Translations under genes and position numbers: made by a program
Shown here: positions 17,448-26,943 of the stretch, one piece after another
How positions within the stretch are numbered: the stretch's first letter is position 1
How the letters are laid out: every line of letters starts with the position of its first letter
Notes under the pieces: model-generated
Database searches by the model: none
The model's input: the letters and a program-made list of their open reading frames with translations, nothing else
Told to the model about the DNA's origin: nothing
Source: Bog-159 sp963785255
GTDB lineage: Bacteria > Acidobacteriota > Terriglobia > Bryobacterales > Bryobacteraceae
DNA: 64,000 nt
NCBI GenBank assembly: GCA_963785255.1
Contig: CAWAUR010000012.1
Coordinates: 62,001 to 126,000, forward strand
Direction of reading: 5' to 3'

Positions 17448-17628
17448 ATGAGCCATATGAAACAAACGACCCATTCGAACGGACCAGCCGGACCTCGCGC
17501 CCGGCGCCCGCAAGCCCTATCACAAGCCCGCCGTGCGTTACGAACGGGTCTTTGAAACTTCGGCCCTCACCTGCGGCAAGGTGCAGACCACGCAGTCCGG
17601 CTGCCACCAGAACAGGAAAACTTCGTAG
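17448..17628 (+). CDS. Candidate small Cys-containing peptide (RiPP-precursor-like), frameshifted
   Basis: ATG 17448 has a good Shine-Dalgarno (AGGAG at 17437-17441, six-base gap) and frame 3 begins MSHMKQTTHSNGPAGP. Between about 17490 and 17510 the sense moves to frame 1, which reads RKPYHKPAVRYERVFETSAL then TCGKVQTTQSGCHQNRKTS to TAG 17626-17628. The joined product is about 60 residues: a charged leader-like part with K-P-Y-x-K-P-A-V-x-Y-E, then a short tail with two Cys, several Thr/Ser and Lys. This composition resembles precursor peptides of modified peptides, but I do not recognise the family with certainty. It precedes a secreted peptidase gene by 42 bp. The frame change fits the local cluster of indels. 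Confidence 0.4.
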
Positions 17629-17670
17629 CCCCCCGGCCGCGATGAAAGGATTATCCAAGGAGAAGCGATC

Positions 17671-20177
17671 ATGAATCTAAGCCACTCCAACACTCGCCGG
17701 CTCTCCATCACGCTGACTGCGGGAGCCCTCGTCGCCCTGGGCCTGTTGCTCTACCGCCCCGTCCTCGGCGGACTTCTCACGCGTTCTCATCACCGAGGCG
17801 ATCGACGAATCCAAGCTCGTCACGGTGATCCGGCAACACGCGGCCCGAGGCCGCACGCCAAAAACGACCGCGGCGCCGTGCCCGATTCCTTCCCGCTCGA
17901 TCACATGCTGCTCGCAACTGAAGCGCTCCCCCGCGCTGGAATCCGAACTGGTCCGCGTACATCGAGACCCTCACCGACAAGTCATCGCCGAACTTCCGCC
18001 ACTGGCTCACCGCCCAGCAAATCGGCGAGAAGTACGGACCGTCGCAGCAGGATCTCGAACACCATCAAGAGCTGGCTTGAATCCCACGGCTTCACTGTCT
18101 ACGGCATTCACCCCAACCGCATGGTGATGGACTATCTCAGGCACGGCAGGTTCGCTGCGCGAAGCCTTCCACACCGAGGTCGATTACCTGGAGGTCAATG
18201 GCCAGACGCACTTCGCCAACATGACCAATCCCAAGATCCCCGCCGCCCTGTTCCCCGCTGTGATGGGCATCGTACAGATCCACGACTTCAAGCCGCACGC
18301 TAACTTAGTGCCGATGGCCCCCAACTATTACATAGGAACCAACGAACAGGAACTGGTGCCCGCGGACTTCCAGACGATTTACAACGTCAACCCTCTCCTT
18401 CGGCAAGGCGTCGACGGCAGAGGCCAGACAGTCACCATACTCGAAGACAGCGACAGCTACAGCGGCGACGTCGCGAAGTACCGCAGCACCTTCCTCGGCA
18501 AGTACACCCTCGGCTCCTTCAGCACGGTTCACCCGACCGGATCGAACACCTGCACCGATCCCGGCGCTACGGCGGCCGACAGCGAATCGGACCTCGACGG
18601 CGAAGTTGCCAGCGCTATGGCGCCCAATGCCAACATTGTGCTGGCCGTCTGCGCCGACACCACCACCTTTGGCGGCCTACTGGCCCTTGAGAACCTGGTC
18701 GGGTCGGCCCCGCCATCTATCGTAAGCATGAGCTACGGCGTCTGCGAGGCAGCCAACTATCTCCCGTCGAACGCCGCTTTCAGCACGGCGTTTGAGACGG
18801 CAGCCGCCGCCGGAAGTTCGGTCTTCGTCTCCTCCGGCGACGGCGGCGCTTCCGGTTGCGGCGGCGAATTCGGCGAAAGCACTTACGACGCAGCCGGGAT
18901 CGGCATCACCGGTTGGGGAGAGTCCGTCTACAACGTCTCCGTGGGAGGTACCGATTTCGAGGACCTCTACAACGCCCTCAAGCCTGCCAATGGTGGCCTA
19001 CCGACGAGCACCTATTGGTCGACTACCAACCTGCCTACAGACGGCTCGGCCAAGTCCTACATCCCGGAGGTCCCCTGGAATGATTCCTGCGCGGGCTACC
19101 TCATCTACAACTATAAAGGGTACATTACGCCCTACGGCACTGGCACGAGCCCAAACGGCTTCTGTAACGCCTCCGGCCAGACCGCCTACCACAGCATCGC
19201 CGCTGCCGCCGGCGGACCAAGCGCTTGCGCCACCGGCGGAACCAACCCCGACCAGACCAGCTATCTGGAAGTCGGCGATAGCTGCGTTGGATACGCCAAA
19301 CCGTCGTGGCAATCGGGCGTCTTCGGCAATCCCGCGGATGGCGTGCGCGACATTCCGGATGTCTCGCTCTTCGCCTCCAACGGCTTCTGGGGCCACTATG
19401 CTGTCGTTTGCTGGTCCGATCCCGCTAACCGAGCGGATCGACGGCCTGCACCGGTGCACCAAGTACTTGGTCGGCTTCGGCGGAACTTCCGTCGCGACGC
19501 CCATGATGGCCGGCATCCAGGCGCTTGTCAACGAGTACCGGGGCCTCAACAAGATCGGCAATCCTAACCCGACCTACTACGCCATCGCCGCCGCGGAATA
19601 CGGTGCCACCGGCAATAGCGAATGCTACTCCGTCAATTTGCCCGCCGGCCGCCGCGGCTTGGGTACGAGTTGTGTTTTCCAAGACGTCACCCAAGGCGAC
19701 ATCGACACCGACTGCAGGGACAACGGGAGCGCGAACAAGGTCAACTGCTACTTGCCCAGCAGCACCTATGGCGTTATCAGCACCCAGCCGCTAAACACCG
19801 TCACTGTGCTTACGGCGGGGTCAGGCTATACCAGCGCGCCCACCTGTACGCTCGGCGCGCCCAGCAACCTCAACAAGTATTTGTCACCCACTAACACCAC
19901 TATTTACAACGGCGGAACGCAAGCCACCTGTACCGCCAACCTGTCCGGCGGCACCGTCGGCAGCATCACACTCATCACCGCCGGCACCGGTTACGCCGGC
20001 GGCACAGCGTGCACGCTAACGGGCGGCGGCGGATCGGGCGCCACCTGCGTAGCTTCCGCAACCGTCGGCACCGCAGCGGCGGCGTATCAACCCTACGGCG
20101 CAACCCCCGGCTGGGACTTCGCCACCGGCCTAGGCACAGTCAACGCCTACAACTTAGTCTTCAACACCGCCTGGTGA
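17671..20177 (+). CDS. Pro-kumamolisin (sedolisin, S53) peptidase 1, several frameshifts
   Basis: ATG 17671 follows AAGGAG (17657-17662). The N-terminus MNLSHSNTRRLSITLTAGAL is a membrane/signal segment. Between about 17775 and 18200 the sense jumps frame several times (NDRGAVPDSFPLDHMLL in frame 1, PNFRHWLTAQQIGEKYG in another), then stays in frame 2 from 18221 to about 19415, and finishes in frame 3. The pieces give a full pro-domain, the E-x3-D motif (ESDLDGEVASAMAP), the Ser motif GGTSVATPMMAG and the end GATPGWDFATGLGTVNAYNL. A GSGY-type beta insertion (VTVLTAGSGYTSAPTC) lies after the Ser. It is a close paralog of the intact gene at 24523. Expected to be a secreted acid endopeptidase, if functional. 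Confidence 0.7.
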
Positions 20178-20230
20178 TCGCCATGACAAGCCATCCATAT
20201 CCAAAGAATCACAACCCGAGGAGCACTTAC

Positions 20231-22072
20231 ATGAATAATCACACCTCTTATTCCCGGCCCTGGACCACCCTCGCCGGCGTGGCCCTCCTGCTCGGCGCCG
20301 CCCTGCTCTTGCCCGCCCAGGACGCCAAATCGAAGGGCGTCCCCAAGGATTGGTCCATGCACCACGTGGTCTTCTCCAAGCCGCACAACGCCGCCCAGCA
20401 GCAGAAGCTCGCGAACAATCCGCGCTACATCCTTCAGCAGCAGATCCGCGCCGCCATGGCCGCTCCTCCCTCGCTGCCCGCGCCGCTCGCCGCCACCGAA
20501 CGCCCCGATCCGCCCGAGGTCTTCCCCGCCTACAACGGTGGACCGTTGCCCCGCGGCATCACCAAGGCGCTCATCCCGCCCACCGGCAAGGAAGCCGTCC
20601 CCAACGGCAAGGGCAAGAAGCGCTTTCATAAGGATTGGAGCGTCGGCATCGGCTCCAACGGGACCACCGGCGTCGGCCAGTTCCCCGCAACATTCACCCA
20701 GACCGCACTCGCCCTGCGGCACCGACATCGCCATCTACAACACGGGACTCGGCGGCTCCGGCTCGCAGGCCACCGTTGTCGCATACAACAATATCTACGC
20801 CTCTTGCGGAACGGCGGCGTCCCATCGGTCTACTACGCCTACAACACCGGCACGGCGCCCGTCACCACCTCGGTCGACCTCTCCGGCGATGGCTCACAGA
20901 TCGCTTTCATCACCGGCGCACTCTGGATCGGCCGCCAGCCTGGTCGTCGTCCGTACATCGAATTCCGGCGGATCAGTCACTTCCCCGACCCCCCCGACCG
21001 ACGAGCCGCCGGCACCTATAACGGCTGCACCGCGCCCTGCATGACCACCGTCGCCTTCGCTGACGGCCACAGCGACTCCTACTCCTCGCCGTTCTACGAT
21101 TACAAAGCCGACACGCTTTACGTCGGAGACGACTCCGGCGTGCTCCACACGTTTACGGGCGTCTTCAATGGCACGCCCACCGAGGGTACCGCCGTTCAGG
21201 TCAGCAACGCCACCACCGGCGGGGCGCTCGGCAGCCCGGTCTACGATTCCAACACCGGCTACGTTTTTATCGGCGACTACCTGCTGAACTACGCCTCCAC
21301 GTGCGAGCCCTCCGCCACCAACTCCGCCGGATCTTGCGGATATCTCTACTCCGTCAAGTCGGGCGCGGTCGTCCAGACAGCACAGCTCGACTACCAATAC
21401 GGCATCGTTGACAGCCCCATCGTCGACCCCACCACCTCCATGGTCTTCACATTCGTGGGGGCGGATAACACCACGTCCTGCTCCAGCGGTCCCTGCGCGG
21501 CCGTCGTTGAATTCGACGAAGCGTTCACAGCCGGGGTCACACCCGCGATGGGCGCTGAGGCCCAGGTCGGCCCCGGATACGAATTCCTGCTCTCCGGCGC
21601 TTTCGACAACAACTACTTCAACACCGGCAGCGGTAACCTCTATGTGGTAGGCGGAACCGGCCCGCAGAACAACACGCTCTATCAAATCCCGATCGCCAGC
21701 GGCATCATTTCGGGCGCCGCCACCACTGGTCCTGCCGTCGCCACCAATTACACGAACGGCTACTACGCGGGGGGCCTGCAGGTCACCGAGTTCTACACCG
21801 GAACCTACGATTACATCTTCGCTGGCGCGCTGATGGCCACTACCAGCCCCCTAGTCGGCCTGGTATCCGGCTATGATGTCACCAGCGGAACCATCAGCCC
21901 CAGCACCACCACCACCGGCACCATCGCCGCCCAAGGCGGACCCAGCGGCATCGTAGTGGACAACTCCCTGGCCACCGCCCAGAACATCTATTACTCCACC
22001 ACCCTGAACGCTTCCTGCACCACCTCCGGCACCGGTGGCTGCGCCGTCCAAACCATCCAGTCCGCCCCGTAA
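20231..22072 (+). CDS. Secreted propeller-like protein of unknown function (compensated frameshifts)
   Basis: ATG 20231 with GAGGAG ten bases upstream. A signal peptide is evident (TTLAGVALLLGAALLLPAQ). The frame stays open for 614 codons, but two inner stretches read properly only in frame 3: about 20707-20812 (CGTDIAIYNTGLGGSGSQAT, VVAYNNIYASCG) and about 20925-21003 (ASLVVVRTSNSGGSVTSP). So four small indels cancel pairwise. The rest has repeated blade-like motifs (SSPFYDYKADTLYVGDDSG, GSPVYDSNTGYVFIGDY, DSPIVDPTTSMVFTFVGAD), like a PQQ/WD-type beta-propeller. It is probably exported; function unknown. It sits between the two peptidase paralogs and ends 14 bp before a strong hairpin. Confidence 0.65.
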   Translation: MNNHTSYSRPWTTLAGVALLLGAALLLPAQDAKSKGVPKDWSMHHVVFSKPHNAAQQQKLANNPRYILQQQIRAAMAAPPSLPAPLAATERPDPPEVFPAYNGGPLPRGITKALIPPTGKEAVPNGKGKKRFHKDWSVGIGSNGTTGVGQFPATFTQTALALRHRHRHLQHGTRRLRLAGHRCRIQQYLRLLRNGGVPSVYYAYNTGTAPVTTSVDLSGDGSQIAFITGALWIGRQPGRRPYIEFRRISHFPDPPDRRAAGTYNGCTAPCMTTVAFADGHSDSYSSPFYDYKADTLYVGDDSGVLHTFTGVFNGTPTEGTAVQVSNATTGGALGSPVYDSNTGYVFIGDYLLNYASTCEPSATNSAGSCGYLYSVKSGAVVQTAQLDYQYGIVDSPIVDPTTSMVFTFVGADNTTSCSSGPCAAVVEFDEAFTAGVTPAMGAEAQVGPGYEFLLSGAFDNNYFNTGSGNLYVVGGTGPQNNTLYQIPIASGIISGAATTGPAVATNYTNGYYAGGLQVTEFYTGTYDYIFAGALMATTSPLVGLVSGYDVTSGTISPSTTTTGTIAAQGGPSGIVVDNSLATAQNIYYSTTLNASCTTSGTGGCAVQTIQSAP

Positions 22073-22085
22073 TCTCGACCCCGTG

Positions 22086-22115
22086 GGACAGACCATCGTT
22101 TTCTGTGGTCTGTCC
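22086..22115 (+). terminator. 10-bp hairpin after the propeller gene
   Basis: GGACAGACCA (22086-22095) and TGGTCTGTCC (22106-22115) are perfectly complementary with a ten-base T-rich loop. It starts 14 bases after the stop. No T-run follows, so termination is uncertain. The outer arm GGACAG/CTGTCC is shared with repeat A, so it may be a diverged relative. Confidence 0.5.
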
Positions 22116-22143
22116 TGCCAGTCCCTTATGTCATACTGTTGTT

Positions 22144-22386
22144 ATGAGCTTCGAGGAAGGTCTGGAACGCCTGAAGGAACGCCACGAAGCGTTAACACAG
22201 ACCGTCGAATTGTTGACCGCTGATATCCGGCAGATGGCCGCCGAGAACAGGCAGAGAGCCGCCGAAGCAGCCGCCGAAAACAAAGAACGTGACAAGCGCC
22301 TCGGCCAGATCATGGAAGGTCTGGCGAGCTTGGTCCACGTGGCCGAGATCCACGAAAGCCGCCTAACCCGCTTGGAGGGTGACTAG
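22144..22386 (+). CDS. Small coiled-coil protein
   Basis: 80 residues from ATG 22144 (an upstream in-frame ATG at 22105 lies within the hairpin region and is less likely). The sequence MSFEEGLERLKERHEALTQT followed by a run of Ala, Glu, Asn, Arg and Lys (RQMAAENRQRAAEAAAENKE) and VAEIHESRLTRLEGD forms heptad-type helices with no hydrophobic core, signal or membrane segment. Similar short coiled-coil proteins occur often as solitary genes in Acidobacteriota, from memory. I cannot assign a function. It ends 86 bp before the TMTC-like gene and could share its transcript. Confidence 0.55.
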   Translation: MSFEEGLERLKERHEALTQTVELLTADIRQMAAENRQRAAEAAAENKERDKRLGQIMEGLASLVHVAEIHESRLTRLEGD

Positions 22387-22471
22387 CCCGGCTCTTCGGC
22401 AAGTTTCCTTCCAATCTCACCTAACTCAAACAAAACAAATAACAATTGGCTTTGCTCGGCAGAAAAAAATC

Positions 22472-24526
22472 ATGCCCACAACTGCCCAAACTCGCCCAAA
22501 ACTGCACAAACCCCGCCCCCGCCCGGCCCCCGCCCGCCGACCCACCTGGATCGTCTTCCCCGCCCTCCTGGCCGCCTCCCTCCTGGCCTATTGGCCCGCC
22601 CTCCGCGGCGCCTTCGTCTGGGATGACGACGCCCACATCACCGCCCCCGCCCTCCGCTCCCTCCACGGACTCTGGCGCATCTGGACCGATCTCGGCGCCA
22701 CCCAGCAATACTACCCGCTCCTCCACTCCGCCTTCTGGATCGAGCACCGCCTCTGGGGCAGTCACGTCGTTGGCTACCATCTCGCCAACGTCTTCCTGCA
22801 TGCCCTGGCCGCCTGCCTGGTCGTCCTGATCGTCCGCCGCCTCGCCCTCCCCGGCGCATGGCTCGCCGGCCTCATCTTCGCCCTGCATCCCGTCGCGGTC
22901 GAATCCGTCGCCTGGATCTCCGAACAGAAAAGCACCCTCTCCGCGGTCTTCTATCTCGCCGCCGCGCTGGCCTACCTCCGCTACGATGAATCGCGCGATC
23001 GCAAGCACTACTTGTGGGCGTCCGCGCTGTTCCTCTGCGCCCTGCTCTCAAAGTCCGTCACCGCCTCTTTGCCCGCCGCCCTGCTCGTAATCTTCTGGTG
23101 GAAGCGCGGCCGCCTCCGTCTCCGCCGCGACGTTCGCCCGCTGGCCCCCTGGTTCGCCCTAGGCATCGCGGCCGGCCTGTTCACCGCCTGGGTCGAGCAC
23201 ACTTATATCGGAGCGCAAGGCGCCAACTTCGCCCTCAGCATCCTCCAGCGCTTCCTCCTCGCCGGACGCGTGGTCTGCTTCTACGCCGCCAAACTCTTCT
23301 GGCCCAAAACCCTGATCTTCACCTACCCCCGCTGGACCATCGATCCCACCGACTGGCGCCAATGGCTCTTTCCCCTGGGAGTCCTCGCCGTTTCTGTCTT
23401 CGTTGTGGGGCAGGCTCGTAGCCTGCGGCGACCTCGTAGGTCGCCTCTAGCCGCGCTCTCATACTTCCTAATAACGCTCTTCCCAGTCCTAGGCTTCTTA
23501 AATGTGTATCCGTTCGTCTTCTCCTACGTAGCGGACCACTTCCAGTATCTAGCGGCGCTAGGCCTAATCATCCCGCTCTCCGCCCTAATCGCTCCCGCCC
23601 TAGACCGTCTAGGCCCCCCCGCCAACGTGGCACTCCCCGCCGTCCTGCTAACCATCCTAGCCATCCTCACCTTCCGCCAATCCGCCACCTACCGCAACAG
23701 CGAAACCCTATACCGCGCCACCCTCGCCCGCAACCCGCAAAGCTGGATGGCCCACAACAACCTGGGCGTCGACCTGCTCGCGCGCGGCAAAACCCGCGAA
23801 GCCATCGCCGAATACCTGGCCGCCCTCCGCATCAAGCCCGACGATGCCGCCGCCCACAACAATCTGGGCAACGCCCTGGCCCGCAATTCCGCGCATCTTC
23901 CCCAAGCCATCGCCGAATTCCAAACCGCGCTGCGCATCGAGCCCAACATGGCGCAGGCCCACCAGAATCTGGGCAACGCCCTGGCGCAAGTCCCCGGCCA
24001 CATCGCCGAAGCTCTCGCCCAATTCCAAGCCGCGCTCCGCCTTAAGCCCTACCTGCCGAACATTCACAACGATCTCGGCGTCGTCCTGATCGAGCAGCCC
24101 AACCGCCTGCCGGATGCCATCGCGGCCTTCCGCTCCGCGCTCTCGATCGATCCCAGCTATGCGCAGGCGCACGTCAATCTGGGCAGCGCGCTGGCTCGCA
24201 TTCCCGAACGCCGCGACGAAGCCCTCGCCGAATTCCAAGCCGCTCTCAAGCTCGATCCCCGCGACCCCCAAGTGCACGACAGCCTGGGCGCCGCCCTGGC
24301 GCAGATGCCCGGCCGTCTCCCCGACGCCATCAAAGAATTTCAAACCGCCGCGGAACTCCAACCCGACTTTGCGGAAGCGCATAACAACCTGGGCCGTGCG
24401 CTCTCCCAATTACCCGGCCGCATGCCCGATGCCCTTGCCGAATATCGCATGGCGCTGCGCCTGCGCCCTGACTACAGCCAGGCCCAAATCAATTTGGAGG
24501 CAGCACTTCACGGAAACCACCCATGA
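22472..24526 (+). CDS. TMTC-like membrane mannosyltransferase with TPR repeats
   Basis: 684 residues from ATG 22472. The first half has about ten transmembrane segments; the first luminal loop contains FVWDDDAHITAPALRSLHGL, the D-D motif of PMT/TMTC enzymes, followed by HPVAVESVAWISEQKSTLSA, which strongly recalls the TMTC/DUF1736 group. From about residue 405 there are seven TPR units (HNNLGNALARNSAHLPQAIA, ALRIEPNMAQAHQNLGNALA). In eukaryotes TMTC proteins O-mannosylate cadherins; bacterial relatives are poorly characterised, so periplasmic protein O-glycosylation is an inference. Repeat B (23405-23445) lies in frame (VGQARSLRRPRR) between two membrane segments. Leucine codon use switches to CTA right after it. 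The stop overlaps the second pro-kumamolisin start. Confidence 0.75.
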   Translation: MPTTAQTRPKLHKPRPRPAPARRPTWIVFPALLAASLLAYWPALRGAFVWDDDAHITAPALRSLHGLWRIWTDLGATQQYYPLLHSAFWIEHRLWGSHVVGYHLANVFLHALAACLVVLIVRRLALPGAWLAGLIFALHPVAVESVAWISEQKSTLSAVFYLAAALAYLRYDESRDRKHYLWASALFLCALLSKSVTASLPAALLVIFWWKRGRLRLRRDVRPLAPWFALGIAAGLFTAWVEHTYIGAQGANFALSILQRFLLAGRVVCFYAAKLFWPKTLIFTYPRWTIDPTDWRQWLFPLGVLAVSVFVVGQARSLRRPRRSPLAALSYFLITLFPVLGFLNVYPFVFSYVADHFQYLAALGLIIPLSALIAPALDRLGPPANVALPAVLLTILAILTFRQSATYRNSETLYRATLARNPQSWMAHNNLGVDLLARGKTREAIAEYLAALRIKPDDAAAHNNLGNALARNSAHLPQAIAEFQTALRIEPNMAQAHQNLGNALAQVPGHIAEALAQFQAALRLKPYLPNIHNDLGVVLIEQPNRLPDAIAAFRSALSIDPSYAQAHVNLGSALARIPERRDEALAEFQAALKLDPRDPQVHDSLGAALAQMPGRLPDAIKEFQTAAELQPDFAEAHNNLGRALSQLPGRMPDALAEYRMALRLRPDYSQAQINLEAALHGNHP
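23405..23445 (+). repeat. Palindromic repeat B, copy 5 (internal to TMTC-like gene)
   Basis: Hairpins GCAGGCT-CGT-AGCCTGC and GCGACCT-CGT-AGGTCGC. The second-stem bases differ from other copies but compensate, keeping the pairing. Read in frame as VGQARSLRRPRRS. Confidence 0.9.
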
Positions 24527-26943
24527 CCCGTAAACGACTAGCTACTTTTTCTTTTTTAGGCGCCGGAGCGGCCATCGGCCTGGCATTATTCGTTCCCTTA
24601 TTCGGCCAATTCTCCCGCGTCCTGATCGTCGATTCGATCGATGAATCGAAGCTCGTAACCCTGGCAGGCAACACCCGTCCGGAAGCCCGCACGCGCGCCA
24701 ACGATCGCGGCATCGTCCCCGATTCCTTCGTGATGGAGCACATGTTCCTGCAGCTCCGCCGCCCGCCTGTGCTCGAAGCCGAATTCGTCCAACGCATCAG
24801 CCAGATGCACGATAAAACCTCACCTAATTTCCGCCAGTGGATGACGCCCAAACAAATCGGCGACGAATACGGTCCCGCCCAGCAGGATCTCGACACCATC
24901 AAAAGTTGGCTGCAATCAAAAGGCTTCACCGTCCACCATATCTATGAGACAGGCATGGTGATCGATTTCTCAGGCACGGCCGGCACGATCCGCCAGGCTT
25001 TCCACACCGAGATTCATAATCTCGAAGTAGATGGCAAGCAGCACTGGGCCAACATGCGCGATCCCCAGATTCCCGCCGCGCTGGCCCCCGCCGTCGTGGG
25101 GGTGGTTTCCATGCATAACTTCTTCCCTCACCCCATGTACAAAACGGTGGACCCCAACTACACCTTTACGAGTTCCGGCTCGCCCTTCTACTCCTTGCTT
25201 CCCGCCGACATCCAGACCATCTATAACGTGAATCCGCTGCTGCGCCAGGGCATCAACGGCAAGGGTCAGACTGTGGTGGTCATCGAAGACTCTACCGTCA
25301 GAGCCGCCTCCGATGTCACCACTTACCGCAGCACGTTCCTGAGTAAGTACGCGACGCCCGCCCTGGTCCAATCCAACCCCACCGGCACCGGTGGAACGTG
25401 CACCAACCCGGGAGCCAACGGCGCTGATATCGAAGCGGACCTCGATGCGGAAATCGTCTCGGCCATCGCGCCGCTCGCCACCGTGAATGTGGCGGCCTGC
25501 AAAGACACCACATCCACTTTCGGCGGTCTGATCGCGCTCGAAAATCTGGTCAGCGAAGGTACCCCTCCGGCCATCATGAGCATCAGCTACGGCGAGTGCG
25601 AGGCCGTCAACGGCTCATCGTCCAACGCGGCATTCTCTAGTGCCTACCAATCCGCCGCGGCTGCCGGCGTCTCCGTCTTCGTTTCCTCCGGCGATGAAAG
25701 CGCCGCAAGCTGCGACGCGAACAAGAGCAGCGCCACGCATGGCATCGGGGTCAGCGGCTTCACCTCCACACCCTACAACGTCTCGGTGGGTGGCACGGAC
25801 TTCGAGGACACTTACAACGCGACCAAAGGTTCGCCCGCCATTCCGGTCAGTACCTACTGGAACTCCACCAATACCCCCACGGATGGATCGGCAAAATCCT
25901 ACGTCCCGGAAATTCCCTGGAACGACTCCTGCGCCAGTTGGCTGATCGCCAACTTCGAAGGTTCCAGCGTGCCTGCATACTGCAACACCAGCAGCGGCTC
26001 GAACTTCCTCACCACCGGCTCCGGCAGCGGTGGCCCCAGCGGATGCGCCACCGGCTCACCGTCCACATCCGAAATCGTCAGCGGCACCTGTAAAGGATGG
26101 CCCAAGCCTTCCTGGCAGCAGGGTATTGCCGGTAACCCCGCCGACGGCGTACGCGACATCCCGGACGTCTCTCTATTCGCTTCCAACGGCGTCTGGGGAC
26201 ACGACATCATCATCTGCGCGGGCACTTGCACCGGTGCTCCCAGCGGCTGGGAACAACTCGGCGGCACCTCCGCATCCTCTCCCATGATGGCCGGTATCCA
26301 GGCCCTCGTGAACCAGAAATGGAACATCCGCGCAGGCAATCCCAACTTCACTTACTACGCCATCGCCAACACGGAGTTCGGCGCCGGCGGCAACAGCTCC
26401 TGCTACTCCATCAATCAGCCCGGCCGTCGCGGTCTCGGTTCCGCCTGCGCCTTCTACGACATTACTCAGGGCGACCTGTCCGTGAACTGCAACGGCACGC
26501 ATGCGAACTGCTATCTGCCCACCAGCACTTATGGCGTCCTGAGCACGCAGGCACTTACTGGCGTCACCGTGTTGACCGCCGGCTCCGGCTATGGCAGCGC
26601 GCCCACCTGCACGCTCGGCGCGCCCAGCAACCTCAATTCGTACTTGAATCCTTCAGGCGGAACTATATGGATTGGCGGCACTCAAGCTACTTGCACCGCC
26701 GTTCTATCGGGCAGCACCGTCGGCAGCATTACGCTGAACAACGCGGGCCAGGGCTACAACGGCGGCGGCGGTTGCACGTTATCGGGAGGTGGTGGTTCGA
26801 ACGCCACATGTACCGGCGCGGTCGGCGCTACCACACTCGCGCCGGCCTATCAGCCCGCCTACGGCGCCACCCCCGGCTGGGATTTCGCCACCGGCCTCGG
26901 CTCCGTCAATGCCTATAACTTGGTAATGAACACGGCATGGTAG
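24523..26943 (+). CDS. Pro-kumamolisin (sedolisin, S53) peptidase 2
   Basis: 806 residues, intact; ATG overlaps the TMTC-like stop. An N-terminal membrane/signal segment (FSFLGAGAAIGLALFVPLF) is followed by the pro-kumamolisin activation domain (about residues 60-200, PNFRQWMTPKQIGDEYGPAQ) and the catalytic domain. Predicted triad: Glu304 and Asp308 in EADLDAE, and Ser583 in GGTSASSPMMAG, the E-x3-D plus GTS arrangement of sedolisins; the oxyanion Asp is probably in SSGDESAASC. A beta insertion with GSGY repeats (VTVLTAGSGYGSAPTC) sits between the Ser and the calcium-site end GATPGWDFATGLGSVNAYNL. Expected to be a self-activating acid protease outside the cytoplasm. The TAG stop lies in repeat A copy 5. 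Confidence 0.9.
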   Translation: MTRKRLATFSFLGAGAAIGLALFVPLFGQFSRVLIVDSIDESKLVTLAGNTRPEARTRANDRGIVPDSFVMEHMFLQLRRPPVLEAEFVQRISQMHDKTSPNFRQWMTPKQIGDEYGPAQQDLDTIKSWLQSKGFTVHHIYETGMVIDFSGTAGTIRQAFHTEIHNLEVDGKQHWANMRDPQIPAALAPAVVGVVSMHNFFPHPMYKTVDPNYTFTSSGSPFYSLLPADIQTIYNVNPLLRQGINGKGQTVVVIEDSTVRAASDVTTYRSTFLSKYATPALVQSNPTGTGGTCTNPGANGADIEADLDAEIVSAIAPLATVNVAACKDTTSTFGGLIALENLVSEGTPPAIMSISYGECEAVNGSSSNAAFSSAYQSAAAAGVSVFVSSGDESAASCDANKSSATHGIGVSGFTSTPYNVSVGGTDFEDTYNATKGSPAIPVSTYWNSTNTPTDGSAKSYVPEIPWNDSCASWLIANFEGSSVPAYCNTSSGSNFLTTGSGSGGPSGCATGSPSTSEIVSGTCKGWPKPSWQQGIAGNPADGVRDIPDVSLFASNGVWGHDIIICAGTCTGAPSGWEQLGGTSASSPMMAGIQALVNQKWNIRAGNPNFTYYAIANTEFGAGGNSSCYSINQPGRRGLGSACAFYDITQGDLSVNCNGTHANCYLPTSTYGVLSTQALTGVTVLTAGSGYGSAPTCTLGAPSNLNSYLNPSGGTIWIGGTQATCTAVLSGSTVGSITLNNAGQGYNGGGGCTLSGGGGSNATCTGAVGATTLAPAYQPAYGATPGWDFATGLGSVNAYNLVMNTAW

